Assembly: GCF_018861755.1 (NCBI RefSeq)
Contig: NZ_JAHLEF010000002.1
Location: 248,001-312,000, forward strand
DNA length: 64,000 nt
DNA from: Clostridium sp. CF012
Lineage (GTDB): Bacteria; Bacillota; Clostridia; Clostridiales; Clostridiaceae
Reading direction: 5' to 3'
Position numbers and translations under genes: made by a program. This document shows positions 1-7,644 of the stretch, in pieces. The notes beneath the pieces are model-generated. The model was not told the origin of the DNA. It worked only from the letters and a program-made list of their open reading frames with translations, and did no database searches. The first letter of the stretch is position 1. Each line of letters begins with the position of its first letter.

Positions 1-512
1 CTTCTAGCAGTAGTTGGTACAACTGGAATACCTAATTCCTTTGATAAGGCCTCAATATTTATTCTTATATTTTTACTTTTAGCCTCATCCATGAGGTTTA
101 TGCAAGCTACTACATTACCCGTAATCTCCATTACCTGCAAAAGCAAGTTCAAATTTCTCTCAATACAGGTGGCATCCAAAACCACCACTGTTACATCTGG
201 CTTTCCAAAACATATAAAGTCTCTAGCTACTATTTCTTCTACAGAACTTGCGAGAAGAGAATAAGTGCCTGGTAAATCCACAATAATAAAGTCTGTTTCT
301 CTATGACTATATTTCCCTTGAGAGTTTACTACAGTTTTACCTGGCCAATTTCCTGTATGTTGATGAAGTCCTGTTAGTGCATTGAACACCGTACTTTTGC
401 CTGTATTAGGATTTCCTGCAAGTGCAATTACGTAATCCTCTTCCTTTAATTTTTCTACATTAAATAGATCCTTTAACCCTTGCTTGGTGCTGGAACTGTG
501 AGTTAGCCCCAT
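1..512 (-). CDS. feoB: Ferrous iron transporter FeoB, N-terminal part (cut by window edge)
   Basis: This is the N-terminal 170 residues of a FeoB-type Fe(II) transporter; the rest lies left of the window. The GTP-binding domain is visible: G1 loop GNPNTGKS (about residues 33-40), the G2 region GNWPGKTV (54-61), G3 DLPG (79-82) and G4 NLMD (139-142). In the family this cytosolic G domain gates a membrane permease, which is not seen here. The start is the ATG at 510-512, behind an AAAAGGGGAAG ribosome site. It lies 67 nt downstream of feoA on the same strand, the usual feoAB order. Confidence 0.95.
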   Translation of the reverse strand, partial: MGLTHSSSTKQGLKDLFNVEKLKEEDYVIALAGNPNTGKSTVFNALTGLHQHTGNWPGKTVVNSQGKYSHRETDFIIVDLPGTYSLLASSVEEIVARDFICFGKPDVTVVVLDATCIERNLNLLLQVMEITGNVVACINLMDEAKSKNIRINIEALSKELGIPVVPTTAR

Positions 513-579
513 ATTTCTTCCCCTTTTCTATTGCTATTTGCATCCTTTTACTTTACAGATTGCCATGTCAGAGTTGCTT

Positions 580-819
580 CTATATGTGTCTTACCATAAT
601 ATTCTTTGCTTCTTCCTCTCTTAGTGCAATACAAGTGTCTCTTATAAGGTAGGCAGTAGGATCTCCAAAGGGACTTTGTCTAAGCACATGGATAATAGTA
701 TTTGGTACTATCCCTAAATCCAGCATTCGTTGTCTTGATAAGCCTATTGAACATAATTCTACCACTTGGACCTTTTTGCCTACGGCAATTTCTGTTAGTT
801 TTATTGATGTATTTTCCAT
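580..819 (-). CDS. feoA: Ferrous iron transport protein A (FeoA, SH3-like)
   Basis: A 79-residue protein of the usual FeoA length. It has the typical pattern: a short basic/acidic N-terminus, the conserved central region LSRQRMLDLGIVPNT, then DPTAYLIRDTCIALREEEA near the C-terminus. FeoA is a small cytosolic SH3-like protein thought to bind the FeoB G domain. It is the first gene of the feoAB unit. A strong hairpin at 958-999 separates it from the gene to its right, so its promoter should lie in about 820-957. Confidence 0.93.
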   Translation of the reverse strand: MENTSIKLTEIAVGKKVQVVELCSIGLSRQRMLDLGIVPNTIIHVLRQSPFGDPTAYLIRDTCIALREEEAKNIMVRHI

Positions 820-957
820 TTTATCACCTCTTCGCTAAGTTAAGGTATTTAGGCACATGATAATAACTAAGATGCCAAAGGCGATAGTATATTTATTGGA
901 ATGTGCCTTTGCATTATATTATGAATTTAAAGTTGAAATCGTCACTGAAAATAAAAA

Positions 958-999
958 AAGTATAACCCATGTAAAATTAATTTTACGTGGGTTATACTT
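958..999 (-). terminator. Near-perfect 42-bp hairpin terminator
   Basis: Two 21-nt arms, 958-978 and 979-999, pair with one mismatch. On the minus strand a seven-T run (A-run at 953-959) follows, so it fits an intrinsic terminator of the beta-lactamase-like gene that ends at 1082. On the plus strand it is followed by TTTTCTT and could also work that way. Confidence 0.8.
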
Positions 1000-1081
1000 T
1001 TCTTATATGCCAAAATATATTCTGGCATACATGCTTTAAATATTTTAAATCTCATAATTACTCTAGAGTACTTGTCCCTTA

Positions 1082-2053
1082 TTATTCTTGGGCTTCATAT
1101 ACAAGCTTAGACACTTGTGCGATAACTTCATTTGCTTCGGTCAGGTTCTGTGTGAAAACTACAAGAATATATGGATTTTCCTTATTTACAATGGCAATAT
1201 CGTTTACACATTCGCCATAGTCGCCTATTTTATGAGCTACAATTGCCTTAGGAATATACTTATCTATCCTATCATGATACTCTGTTTTTTTCATGGTTTC
1301 AATCATAGCACTGTAGTATTTATTTTTATCAAGATTTAAATATAATTTTTCTAAGATTTTAAAAGAATCCTTTGGTGTAGTATTATTTCCACTATGTACT
1401 ATAGGATGTGCAACGATTTTTTCGATATAATCATATTTATTTTCATTACCTACTTTTCTTAAAATCATATTTATAGCTATATTGTCCGAATACCTAATCG
1501 AATAGTCACTTAAGGTCTTGAGTGCAATAGGTTTACTTAAATCCGTTTCTTGAAGTATTCCTGCACCTTCTTCGAAATCGCCTTCTTTAAATAATAATTT
1601 TTCGTTTATATCAATTTTTTGTTCCTGAACCATATCATACATAAGCATGTTTATAGGTACTTTTATTGTACTAGCCGCTACGAACTGTTTGTCCTGATTT
1701 ATTTCAATAAATTTTTTAGAATTTATATCATAGTAAACTAAACCAACTTTGTTTATATTTTCTCCTAAAAAAGTTTTAATCTCTTTTTCTAAGTTGTCTA
1801 ACTGAGCTTGTTTCACAGCATTTTCTGCTACTTTACTTAGCTTGTGCTCTAATTCCTGTTTATACACTAGATCTTCATAGTCCATTTTAGATATGGCTTT
1901 GGATATTCCATAATTATTACTTTTATTATAAGTGGAAATATAATCAAACGTAGCAATATTTTCTCTAGCTACTATGGGCTGTTTACTTATACTTAATGTT
2001 GCAAAGAATGCCATTATTATTGTTAATGAAATGAAAAATTCCTTACCTTTCAT
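1082..2053 (-). CDS. Exported class-A beta-lactamase-fold serine hydrolase
   Basis: A 323-residue protein with an N-terminal hydrophobic segment (about 5-22, signal peptide or anchor), a charged linker, then a penicillin-binding fold. The active-site motifs are S128-T-I-K131 (SxxK), S189-D-N191 (SDN) and K275-I-G277 in the place of KTG. The Ile replaces the usual Thr/Ser. Proteins of this type in Firmicutes are often annotated as serine hydrolases and need not degrade beta-lactams; a peptidoglycan-related role is an inference. It is a single-gene unit ending at the hairpin 958-999. Confidence 0.8.
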   Translation of the reverse strand: MKGKEFFISLTIIMAFFATLSISKQPIVARENIATFDYISTYNKSNNYGISKAISKMDYEDLVYKQELEHKLSKVAENAVKQAQLDNLEKEIKTFLGENINKVGLVYYDINSKKFIEINQDKQFVAASTIKVPINMLMYDMVQEQKIDINEKLLFKEGDFEEGAGILQETDLSKPIALKTLSDYSIRYSDNIAINMILRKVGNENKYDYIEKIVAHPIVHSGNNTTPKDSFKILEKLYLNLDKNKYYSAMIETMKKTEYHDRIDKYIPKAIVAHKIGDYGECVNDIAIVNKENPYILVVFTQNLTEANEVIAQVSKLVYEAQE

Positions 2054-2382
2054 CTAACCATTCCCCCTTGTCCATCTATGATAGGGATATCAATTATAAA
2101 TCTTATCCCCTTAAAATCCTCTTACTATTAAAGCATATTTTTTCTATGCAATTATAATGACAATTTTACAAAAAATTTATAAATTTCCTTTCTAATAACT
2201 CCATTATACCTCAACTTTCGTCAAAACATTATATTTTTTTATTTTTCAATGAGAATAGTGACGGGATAGTGGGGACGGTTAATAACTGTTTAAATAATTA
2301 AATTATGCATAAGAATGTGAATATCATCTCGATCCATAGGCAATAATTTTAAAAAAAGCTTAGGAGTAGGGGTTGATTTTTT
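2054..2382. other. Intergenic region with transposase promoter and one REP-like repeat
   Basis: No ORF of note. It holds the 5' region of the divergent beta-lactamase-like gene, an AT-rich stretch, and one copy of the GGGGACGGTTAA repeat (2251-2290) upstream of the transposase. An AGGAG ribosome site sits near 2361. Confidence 0.6.
2251..2290 (+). repeat. REP-like GGGGACGGTTAA repeat, copy left of the transposase
   Basis: Contains ATAGTGGGGACGGTTAATAA. This is the reverse complement of the core seen right of the transposase gene (3605-3638) and at 5871-5939, so the gene is flanked by copies in opposite orientation. Confidence 0.75.
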
Positions 2383-3294
2383 ATGGCAAGAAAGGCAAGA
2401 TTAAAGGCACCTGATGCTATATTTCATATTATGTGCAAAAGTATCAGCGAGGTAGATTTATTCAGGGATTCTGAAGATAAGGAAAAGTATTTATCACTTG
2501 TGAAGAAGTATAAAAAGCTCTATAATGTTAAAATTTACGGGTATTGCCTTATGGATAACCATGCACATTTATTGGTCGATGCTAATGGTGCAGATATATC
2601 AAAAGTCATGCACGGAATAAATTTTTCTTACGCAATGTACTTTAATAAAAAACATGAAAGAGATGGACATCTTTTTAAAGATAGATTCAAGAGTATAATA
2701 GTTGATAATGGCCAATACTTGAAGACTGTCTCCTTATATATACATAATAATCCTACAGATATAGGAGAATTTAAAGGTTGTCCTGAGAAATATGCTTTTT
2801 CTAGTTTAGGAATATATATTGGTAAAAGACGTGACCATTTCAACATAGTTGATTATGGATTTGTCTTGGGCTTTTTTGGCAATGACCTTGGCACTGCAAG
2901 GAAAAACTACTATAGTCTTGTTTTTGGATGCAACGATGAAAAATTAAAAGAAGAGATCGAATTTAAAGATGAAAAAACAGAATATAGAAGTGGAAGAAAT
3001 GTACTTTTCAGATATTTCACGCCTGAAGATATAATAGATTTCATAACCTCAAAGATGAATGTATCAAAGCTTCTTCTTAATGTTAAGTATAGTAGAAAGC
3101 TTGTACATGCAAAAGCATTAACAATTGTTCTAATGAGGAGCCTTGGTAATTTAAAGTCCAGTGATATATCCATCATTCTTGGAAATATTACGCAGGCTAG
3201 AGTGTCTCAATTAACTGTCATAGGCATTGAATTAATTAGTACTGACGAAAAATATGAAAGTATTATCGGAGATTTTATTAAATGTTATACTTAG
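2383..3294 (+). CDS. REP-associated tyrosine transposase (Y1_Tnp / IS200-like family)
   Basis: A 303-residue protein with a single-strand-DNA tyrosine transposase domain in residues 1-125: the HUH motif H60-A-H62 in MDNHAHLLV, and the nucleophile candidate Y119 in LYIHNNP. The C-terminal 90 residues look like a helix-turn-helix region. In the family, such domesticated enzymes nick and join short palindromic REP sequences and usually lie in single copy beside them. That matches the GTCCCC repeats at 2251-2290, 3605-3727 and 5871-5939. The ATG at 2383 follows an AGGAG site. All catalytic residues appear intact. Confidence 0.9.
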   Translation: MARKARLKAPDAIFHIMCKSISEVDLFRDSEDKEKYLSLVKKYKKLYNVKIYGYCLMDNHAHLLVDANGADISKVMHGINFSYAMYFNKKHERDGHLFKDRFKSIIVDNGQYLKTVSLYIHNNPTDIGEFKGCPEKYAFSSLGIYIGKRRDHFNIVDYGFVLGFFGNDLGTARKNYYSLVFGCNDEKLKEEIEFKDEKTEYRSGRNVLFRYFTPEDIIDFITSKMNVSKLLLNVKYSRKLVHAKALTIVLMRSLGNLKSSDISIILGNITQARVSQLTVIGIELISTDEKYESIIGDFIKCYT

Positions 3295-3555
3295 CAAATA
3301 CTCATATACAGGTGCTTTATTATCTCTTTCATTATTAGCCTTGATACCTAATCTAAAGCTAATAATTAAATTTCATTTTAAATATTTACCCAAAAGATAT
3401 ATTCACTGTTCTGTTGTATTAACTACAAAAAATCTGAAAATAGTTGATACTTATTTTTAATATATTAAAATTGGACAATCATCTAAAATAAAGAAATATA
3501 CGCATATATCCTAAAAGTAATTAAAACAAGCCGTTAATAAATGTATTTAAAAATT

Positions 3556-3593
3556 AAAAGGTAGAAGTTTTTCTTAAAAAACTTCTACCTTTT
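3556..3593 (+). terminator. Hairpin terminator downstream of the transposase
   Basis: Arms AAAAGGTAGAAGTTTTT and AAAAACTTCTACCTTTT pair around a very short loop. The terminal T stretch lies within the right arm. Confidence 0.65.
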
Positions 3594-3604
3594 AAGGAAT
3601 AGGC

Positions 3605-3638
3605 TAACTAATTGTTTCCGTCCCCCACTATTTAGCCC
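3605..3638 (-). repeat. REP-like repeat, inverted copy right of the transposase
   Basis: Reads AATTGTTTCCGTCCCCCACT on the plus strand, so the GGGGACGG core is on the minus strand, opposite to the copy at 2251-2290. Confidence 0.75.
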
Positions 3639-3649
3639 ATTCTTTTATT

Positions 3650-3727
3650 AATTTATTAATCTAATTGTTAACCGTCCCTGTTCCTGTTAATTTATTAATC
3701 TAATTGTTAACCGTCCCTGTTCCTGTT
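3650..3727 (-). repeat. 39-bp exact tandem repeat containing the GTTAACCGTCCC core
   Basis: Two identical 39-nt units, 3650-3688 and 3689-3727, each containing AATTGTTAACCGTCCCTGTT. A further partial unit with CGTCCCTGTT follows at about 3728-3737. The array lies immediately downstream of the histidine kinase gene (stop at 3767). Confidence 0.9.
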
Positions 3728-3766
3728 CGTCCCTGTTTGTCAGTGTCCACTTGTCAGTCCAAGTGA

Positions 3767-5131
3767 CTAACCCCTTTTAAAATAAACAATAACCACGCTA
3801 CCCTTCCCTTCTTCACTTTTCACCTCTATGCTTGCTTTGTGAAGGATCAATATATTCTTTACTATGGTGAGCCCTATTCCTGTGCCTGCTGTTTCATGTC
3901 TACTTTTGTCTCCTCTATATAACCTCTCGAATATATAAGGTAGATCTTCCTTACTAATTCCAATGCCTGTATCTTTTATTTTTAATATTACTTTTTCATC
4001 TGCTTCTTTTAACGTAATATTTACTTTACCATTCTCTTTAGTAAACTTAACCGCATTTGAAAGTATATTAATAATTACTTGTTTTATTTTATCTGTATCC
4101 CCTAAAATATTGAATTGTTTGCTTATATCACATTCTAATGTCATTTTAAGATTCTTATTTTCTGCTACTAGTTCAAATTCATTTACAACTGAGGATAAAA
4201 TATCCTTCAGTGAAATCTTCTCCATACTTAAACTGGTTTCTTCACTTTCAATTTCCTTTAGTCCATTTAAATTATCTATAAGTTTTCCAAACCTAATAAC
4301 TTCTTCATTAAGATAAGATAGTCTCTCATTGTCCACTGGAAAAATACCATCGATCATTGCTTCAAAATTATTTTGGAGAATGTTAAGAGGCGTCCTAATT
4401 TCATGTGATATATCTGATATCAATCTTTTTCTAAGAACATCCTGATGTTGAAGCTTGTCTCCAAGTGTATTTATGCTATTTCTCAAATCCTCAAGTTCTA
4501 AAATATTGCTCTTATCCTGTGATCTTTCATCATAATTACCATTTGAAAGGTGAACTGATATCTTTGAAACTTGCCTAAGAGGATTAGAAAATTGCTTTGA
4601 AATAAATAAACTAATTAATATTGTTATTAAAATTGAAAGTAGAACACTTAAAATAATGCTCTTATTTATTGAGACCTTGAAATCTACATCTTCTTTGGAT
4701 AATAGTACTGGTGCGTATTGTCCTATTTCTATATACCCTACAATTTTGCCCCCAGATTTTATATCGAAGGTGCTTGTATTATAAACTCCTCCATCTTTAA
4801 CTTGCATATTGACATTCATGTTGTTAACAATTTCATTAGGATTCATTCCCCAAAGCACTTTGTTATTTACATCTTTAAGTGTAAGGCAATAGTTGCTCAT
4901 ATAAGCTTCATGGGAAATTTCTATTCCGGAAGTTTCCGACCACTTACCATTTTTCTTATATACATCTTCTAAATATGTAACTATTCTAGTATTCCTCTTA
5001 TTCTGTATTTCCAATAAGTACTTGTTAAAGGTTGTTGATATTGTTATATTTACCAATAGCGTGGATATAAAAAGCGCCAATATAGCAGTACATACTAAAA
5101 TAATACTTAATCTTTTTCTTATGCTTTGCAT
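3767..5131 (-). CDS. Membrane sensor histidine kinase (OmpR-partner type)
   Basis: 454 residues: transmembrane segment about 8-30, an extracytoplasmic sensor region of about 125 residues, a second transmembrane segment about 158-178, HAMP, then a HisKA domain with H243 in DISHEIRTPLN. The ATPase domain follows: N-box N359 in IINILSNAVKF, G1 DTGIGI (387-392) and G2 GTGIGL (416-421). All kinase motifs are intact. It starts 3 nt after the response regulator on the same strand, so the two form one operon. The sensed signal cannot be read from the sequence. Confidence 0.93.
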   Translation of the reverse strand: MQSIRKRLSIILVCTAILALFISTLLVNITISTTFNKYLLEIQNKRNTRIVTYLEDVYKKNGKWSETSGIEISHEAYMSNYCLTLKDVNNKVLWGMNPNEIVNNMNVNMQVKDGGVYNTSTFDIKSGGKIVGYIEIGQYAPVLLSKEDVDFKVSINKSIILSVLLSILITILISLFISKQFSNPLRQVSKISVHLSNGNYDERSQDKSNILELEDLRNSINTLGDKLQHQDVLRKRLISDISHEIRTPLNILQNNFEAMIDGIFPVDNERLSYLNEEVIRFGKLIDNLNGLKEIESEETSLSMEKISLKDILSSVVNEFELVAENKNLKMTLECDISKQFNILGDTDKIKQVIINILSNAVKFTKENGKVNITLKEADEKVILKIKDTGIGISKEDLPYIFERLYRGDKSRHETAGTGIGLTIVKNILILHKASIEVKSEEGKGSVVIVYFKRG

Positions 5132-5134
5132 AAA

Positions 5135-5815
5135 TTATTCACCACCAAATTTATAACCAATTCTAGTTACGGTTACTATATATTTAGGATTCCTGCTGTC
5201 CTCTTCTATCTTTTTACGTATGTTTTTAATATGTACATCTATTGTTCTATCAAACCCTTGAAAATCTATCCCCATAATTCTCTCAATGAGCTGCTCTCTG
5301 CTAAATACTTTGCCCCCATTAGATGAGAGAATATTTACTATGTCAAATTCATTTGGTGTAAGAGATATCTCCGCCCCGCGTACCTTAACTATTCTTTTTT
5401 CATAATTAATTTCCAAATCGCCATTATTATAAACTCTTGTTTCAGATTCATGTATATTAAGTCTTCTAAATAGCGCATTTACTCTTGCCGTTAGTTCTCG
5501 TGGGCTAAAAGGCTTAACTAAATACTCGTCTGCCCCAAGGTTTAATCCTTCTATCCTGTTTTCTAAAGTACTCTTTGCAGTAAGCATAAATATGTGAACC
5601 TGGGAAATTTTTCTTATAATACTGCACACTTCTTCCCCAGATATGTCTGGTAGCATTAAGTCTAATATAACTAAGCTGAATGGTATTTTCTCGAAAAGCC
5701 TTATGCCATCCATACCCTTTGTGGTGCAATAAACATTATACCCTGCTTTTTCGAGATATGCCTTCTGTATTTCCGAAACCTTTTCTTCATCCTCAATAAT
5801 TAATATATTATCCAT
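5135..5815 (-). CDS. OmpR/PhoB-family response regulator
   Basis: 226 residues. The receiver domain (1-115) has acidic residues E8/D9, phospho-acceptor D52 in VILDLMLP and K101 in VKPFSP. A winged-helix DNA-binding domain (about 130-226) ends in RTIDVHIKNIRKKIEEDSRN...IVTVTRIGYKF, typical of OmpR. It is the first gene of the two-gene unit with the kinase. Its upstream region carries two REP-like repeats at 5871-5939, so any promoter must lie among or upstream of them. Confidence 0.95.
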   Translation of the reverse strand: MDNILIIEDEEKVSEIQKAYLEKAGYNVYCTTKGMDGIRLFEKIPFSLVILDLMLPDISGEEVCSIIRKISQVHIFMLTAKSTLENRIEGLNLGADEYLVKPFSPRELTARVNALFRRLNIHESETRVYNNGDLEINYEKRIVKVRGAEISLTPNEFDIVNILSSNGGKVFSREQLIERIMGIDFQGFDRTIDVHIKNIRKKIEEDSRNPKYIVTVTRIGYKFGGE

Positions 5816-5870
5816 GTCAAATCACTCCTCTTTAAAATCCAATTTACAAATATTAATGAATATAGAAGCA

Positions 5871-5939
5871 ATTAATTGTTAACCGTCCCCCACTATTTTT
5901 GATTTGTTTAATCATTTGTTAACCGTCCCCCATTATTTT
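5871..5939 (-). repeat. Pair of REP-like GTTAACCGTCCCC repeats
   Basis: Two copies about 40 nt apart, at 5871-5899 and 5911-5939. Each reads TTGTTAACCGTCCCCCA on the plus strand, then TATT or an equivalent. Both share orientation with the copies right of the transposase and lie 2.5 kb from that gene, upstream of the response regulator. Confidence 0.85.
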
Positions 5940-6022
5940 GCACTATTCCCCTAAGATTTAGCATAGAATATAAATATATACTTTTTCCATCTAAATGCGC
6001 TACATTTTAAGGAGTTGATCCG

Positions 6023-6241
6023 ATGAAAGTTAAATTTTGTAAGCATAATCAATGGAACGATACTGTTATTACTATGATAACTGAAACTCATCCAAATATA
6101 AAGATATCCATGAAAAAATGTTTTGGAAAGTGTCATAAATGTAAGTCACATCCTGTAGCTATGGTTAACAAGGAACTATTAGTGGGTAGTGATGAAGAAA
6201 ATTTGTATGATATTATAATCAGCAAATTATTAATCCCTTAG
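6023..6241 (+). CDS. DUF1450-like small cysteine protein (YuzB-like)
   Basis: 72 residues starting at an ATG behind AAGGAG. It resembles the YuzB/DUF1450 pattern: an early Cys (C6), a central cysteine group in CFGKCHKCKSH (C33, C37, C40), then a VNKELLVGSDEENLYDII tail like the VNGEVVEG-ETPEELVENI of that family. Its thioredoxin-like size and clustered cysteines suggest a redox or metal role, but none is established. It is a single-gene unit ending at hairpin 6250-6298. Confidence 0.65.
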   Translation: MKVKFCKHNQWNDTVITMITETHPNIKISMKKCFGKCHKCKSHPVAMVNKELLVGSDEENLYDIIISKLLIP

Positions 6242-6249
6242 ACGCTTAA

Positions 6250-6298
6250 AAATAAATAACAAGTCAATATGCTAAGGCTAATGACTTGTTATTTATTT
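6250..6298. terminator. Hairpin between convergent genes
   Basis: 17-nt perfect arms: AAATAAATAACAAGTCA at 6250-6266 and its complement at 6282-6298. It can serve both the DUF1450-like gene and the opposing NlpC/P60 gene. Confidence 0.75.
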
Positions 6299-6344
6299 GA
6301 ATGCCCGTCTGAGGGTATATTTTTTTGTTTTACTAGACTGGCAG

Positions 6345-7427
6345 TTACCTCACTCGTCTAGCTGTTATATAATCTGTTCTTGTCATAGGTGAAACTCTAA
6401 CCACATCTCCGCTGCGAGGAGAATGAATATAATTATTATTCCCAGCATAAATTCCTGTATGCTGAGGATTATTGCCGCTTCCAAAAAACACTAAATCCCC
6501 CGGTTGAAGATTGTTTTTAGCTACCCGTATACCATCATTTATCTGATCAGATGTGGACCTTCCTACCGATATCCCAAAATGTCCATATACATATTGAGTA
6601 AATCCTGAGCAATCAAAGCCCGTAGAAGGTGATGTCCCAGCCCATAAATATGGTGTACCAAGAAAGTTAGAAGCATAGTCTATTATAGAATCTTTTGATA
6701 AATTAGTTGCTCCTCTTGAAGGCATAATTTTAGCCACTGATTTTTGCATTTCGCTTGGTTTTGTCGTGCTTTTATTTGATAATACTTGAGACTTACTTGT
6801 CCCATCTATAAGAAGATTCTCCTTGATATTTAGCTGGTTTATCAATTTTTTTTGTGATTCTTTAGCGAGGATTATCTTCTCTAACTTTAGATTGTTGTCT
6901 AACTGCAAATCTAGTAATTCAACCTTCGTATTATTTAAACAAATCTGGGTTTCATTTAATTTATCTTGGATGGCTTCAAACTCATTCATTATTTTTTCAT
7001 CAAACTTTATTATTATTCTTATATTTTCTACTCTTGATATAAAATCTCCAAAACTCTCTGAATTTAGTAATATACTGGTATACCCCTCAAAGCCATTTAT
7101 ATACATGGTTCGCATTCTACTATCAAATAATTCTTGTTCCTTTTTTGCTTTATTTTCAACCATACTTATCTCTTCTGCTGCACTTTTAATTGCCTTCTCA
7201 GTTTGTAATATTTTAATTTTATTCTCCTCTGTTTTAGCCATATTTTTCTCAATTTCATTATCAAATTCTTCTATTTTTCTTTCAATTGCTTGACTTTCGG
7301 TTTGGATTTTAGTTAGTAAATCCTTCTGTGGTTGTAACTTAGCATTTGTCTCAGCCGCTAATGCAGTTATATTTAAAGTAAAAAATAAGGTTGTCACAAT
7401 TGCCATATTTTTAAAAACATGCTTCAT
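6345..7427 (-). CDS. Secreted NlpC/P60 peptidoglycan endopeptidase with coiled-coil N-terminus
   Basis: 360 residues from the ATG at 7425-7427, which has a GAGGGGGATG ribosome site. A frame 19 codons longer exists but lacks one. Signal peptide about 1-25, a long coiled coil about 30-205 (PcsB/CwlO-like), a linker, then NlpC/P60 at about 240-360 with C273 in DCSG, H323 in PQHTGIY and H335 in IHS. Enzymes of this type cut the stem peptide of peptidoglycan during wall growth or separation, and the coiled coil usually restrains activity. It is a clear paralogue of the gene at 37254-38330. Confidence 0.93.
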   Translation of the reverse strand: MKHVFKNMAIVTTLFFTLNITALAAETNAKLQPQKDLLTKIQTESQAIERKIEEFDNEIEKNMAKTEENKIKILQTEKAIKSAAEEISMVENKAKKEQELFDSRMRTMYINGFEGYTSILLNSESFGDFISRVENIRIIIKFDEKIMNEFEAIQDKLNETQICLNNTKVELLDLQLDNNLKLEKIILAKESQKKLINQLNIKENLLIDGTSKSQVLSNKSTTKPSEMQKSVAKIMPSRGATNLSKDSIIDYASNFLGTPYLWAGTSPSTGFDCSGFTQYVYGHFGISVGRSTSDQINDGIRVAKNNLQPGDLVFFGSGNNPQHTGIYAGNNNYIHSPRSGDVVRVSPMTRTDYITARRVR

Positions 7428-7598
7428 TTTACATCCCCCTCGTTGTTTAGGCTTTAATAATAAATCATACACAAAATGTATCAAAACCTTACGTAGTTTC
7501 TGTGAAGGTTTATTTTTTACTTAATTATACATTTATGTATTATTGTAGCATAAATATTTTCTATTGAACATACCTTATTAATATTTATTATTTTTTTT

Positions 7599-7644
7599 AG
7601 AAACAAAGAGCTGTGATTTTAAAAAATCACAGCTCTTTGTTTCT
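7599..7644. terminator. Strong hairpin after the GGDEF/EAL gene
   Basis: Arms AGAAACAAAGAGCTGTGATT and its complement pair over about 22 bp around an A/T loop, overlapping the stop codon of the GGDEF/EAL gene. The T tracts are inside the stem rather than after it, so it may act as a 3' stabiliser as much as a terminator. Confidence 0.55.

Larger units (their letters stand above)
3295..3766. other. Intergenic region with terminator and repeat cluster
   Basis: Holds an AT-rich tail of the transposase unit, the hairpin 3556-3593, one REP-like copy (3605-3638) and the 39-bp tandem repeat (3650-3727). The short reading frames here do not look like genes. Confidence 0.6.

Noticed and set aside
857-1220. 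Plus-strand frames before and across the hairpin 958-999
   Set aside because: They lie in the terminator and on the reverse of the beta-lactamase-like gene, and lack ribosome sites.
3254-3460. 68-codon frame overlapping the transposase end
   Set aside because: Overlaps the intact gene and continues into AT-rich non-coding DNA with no ribosome site.
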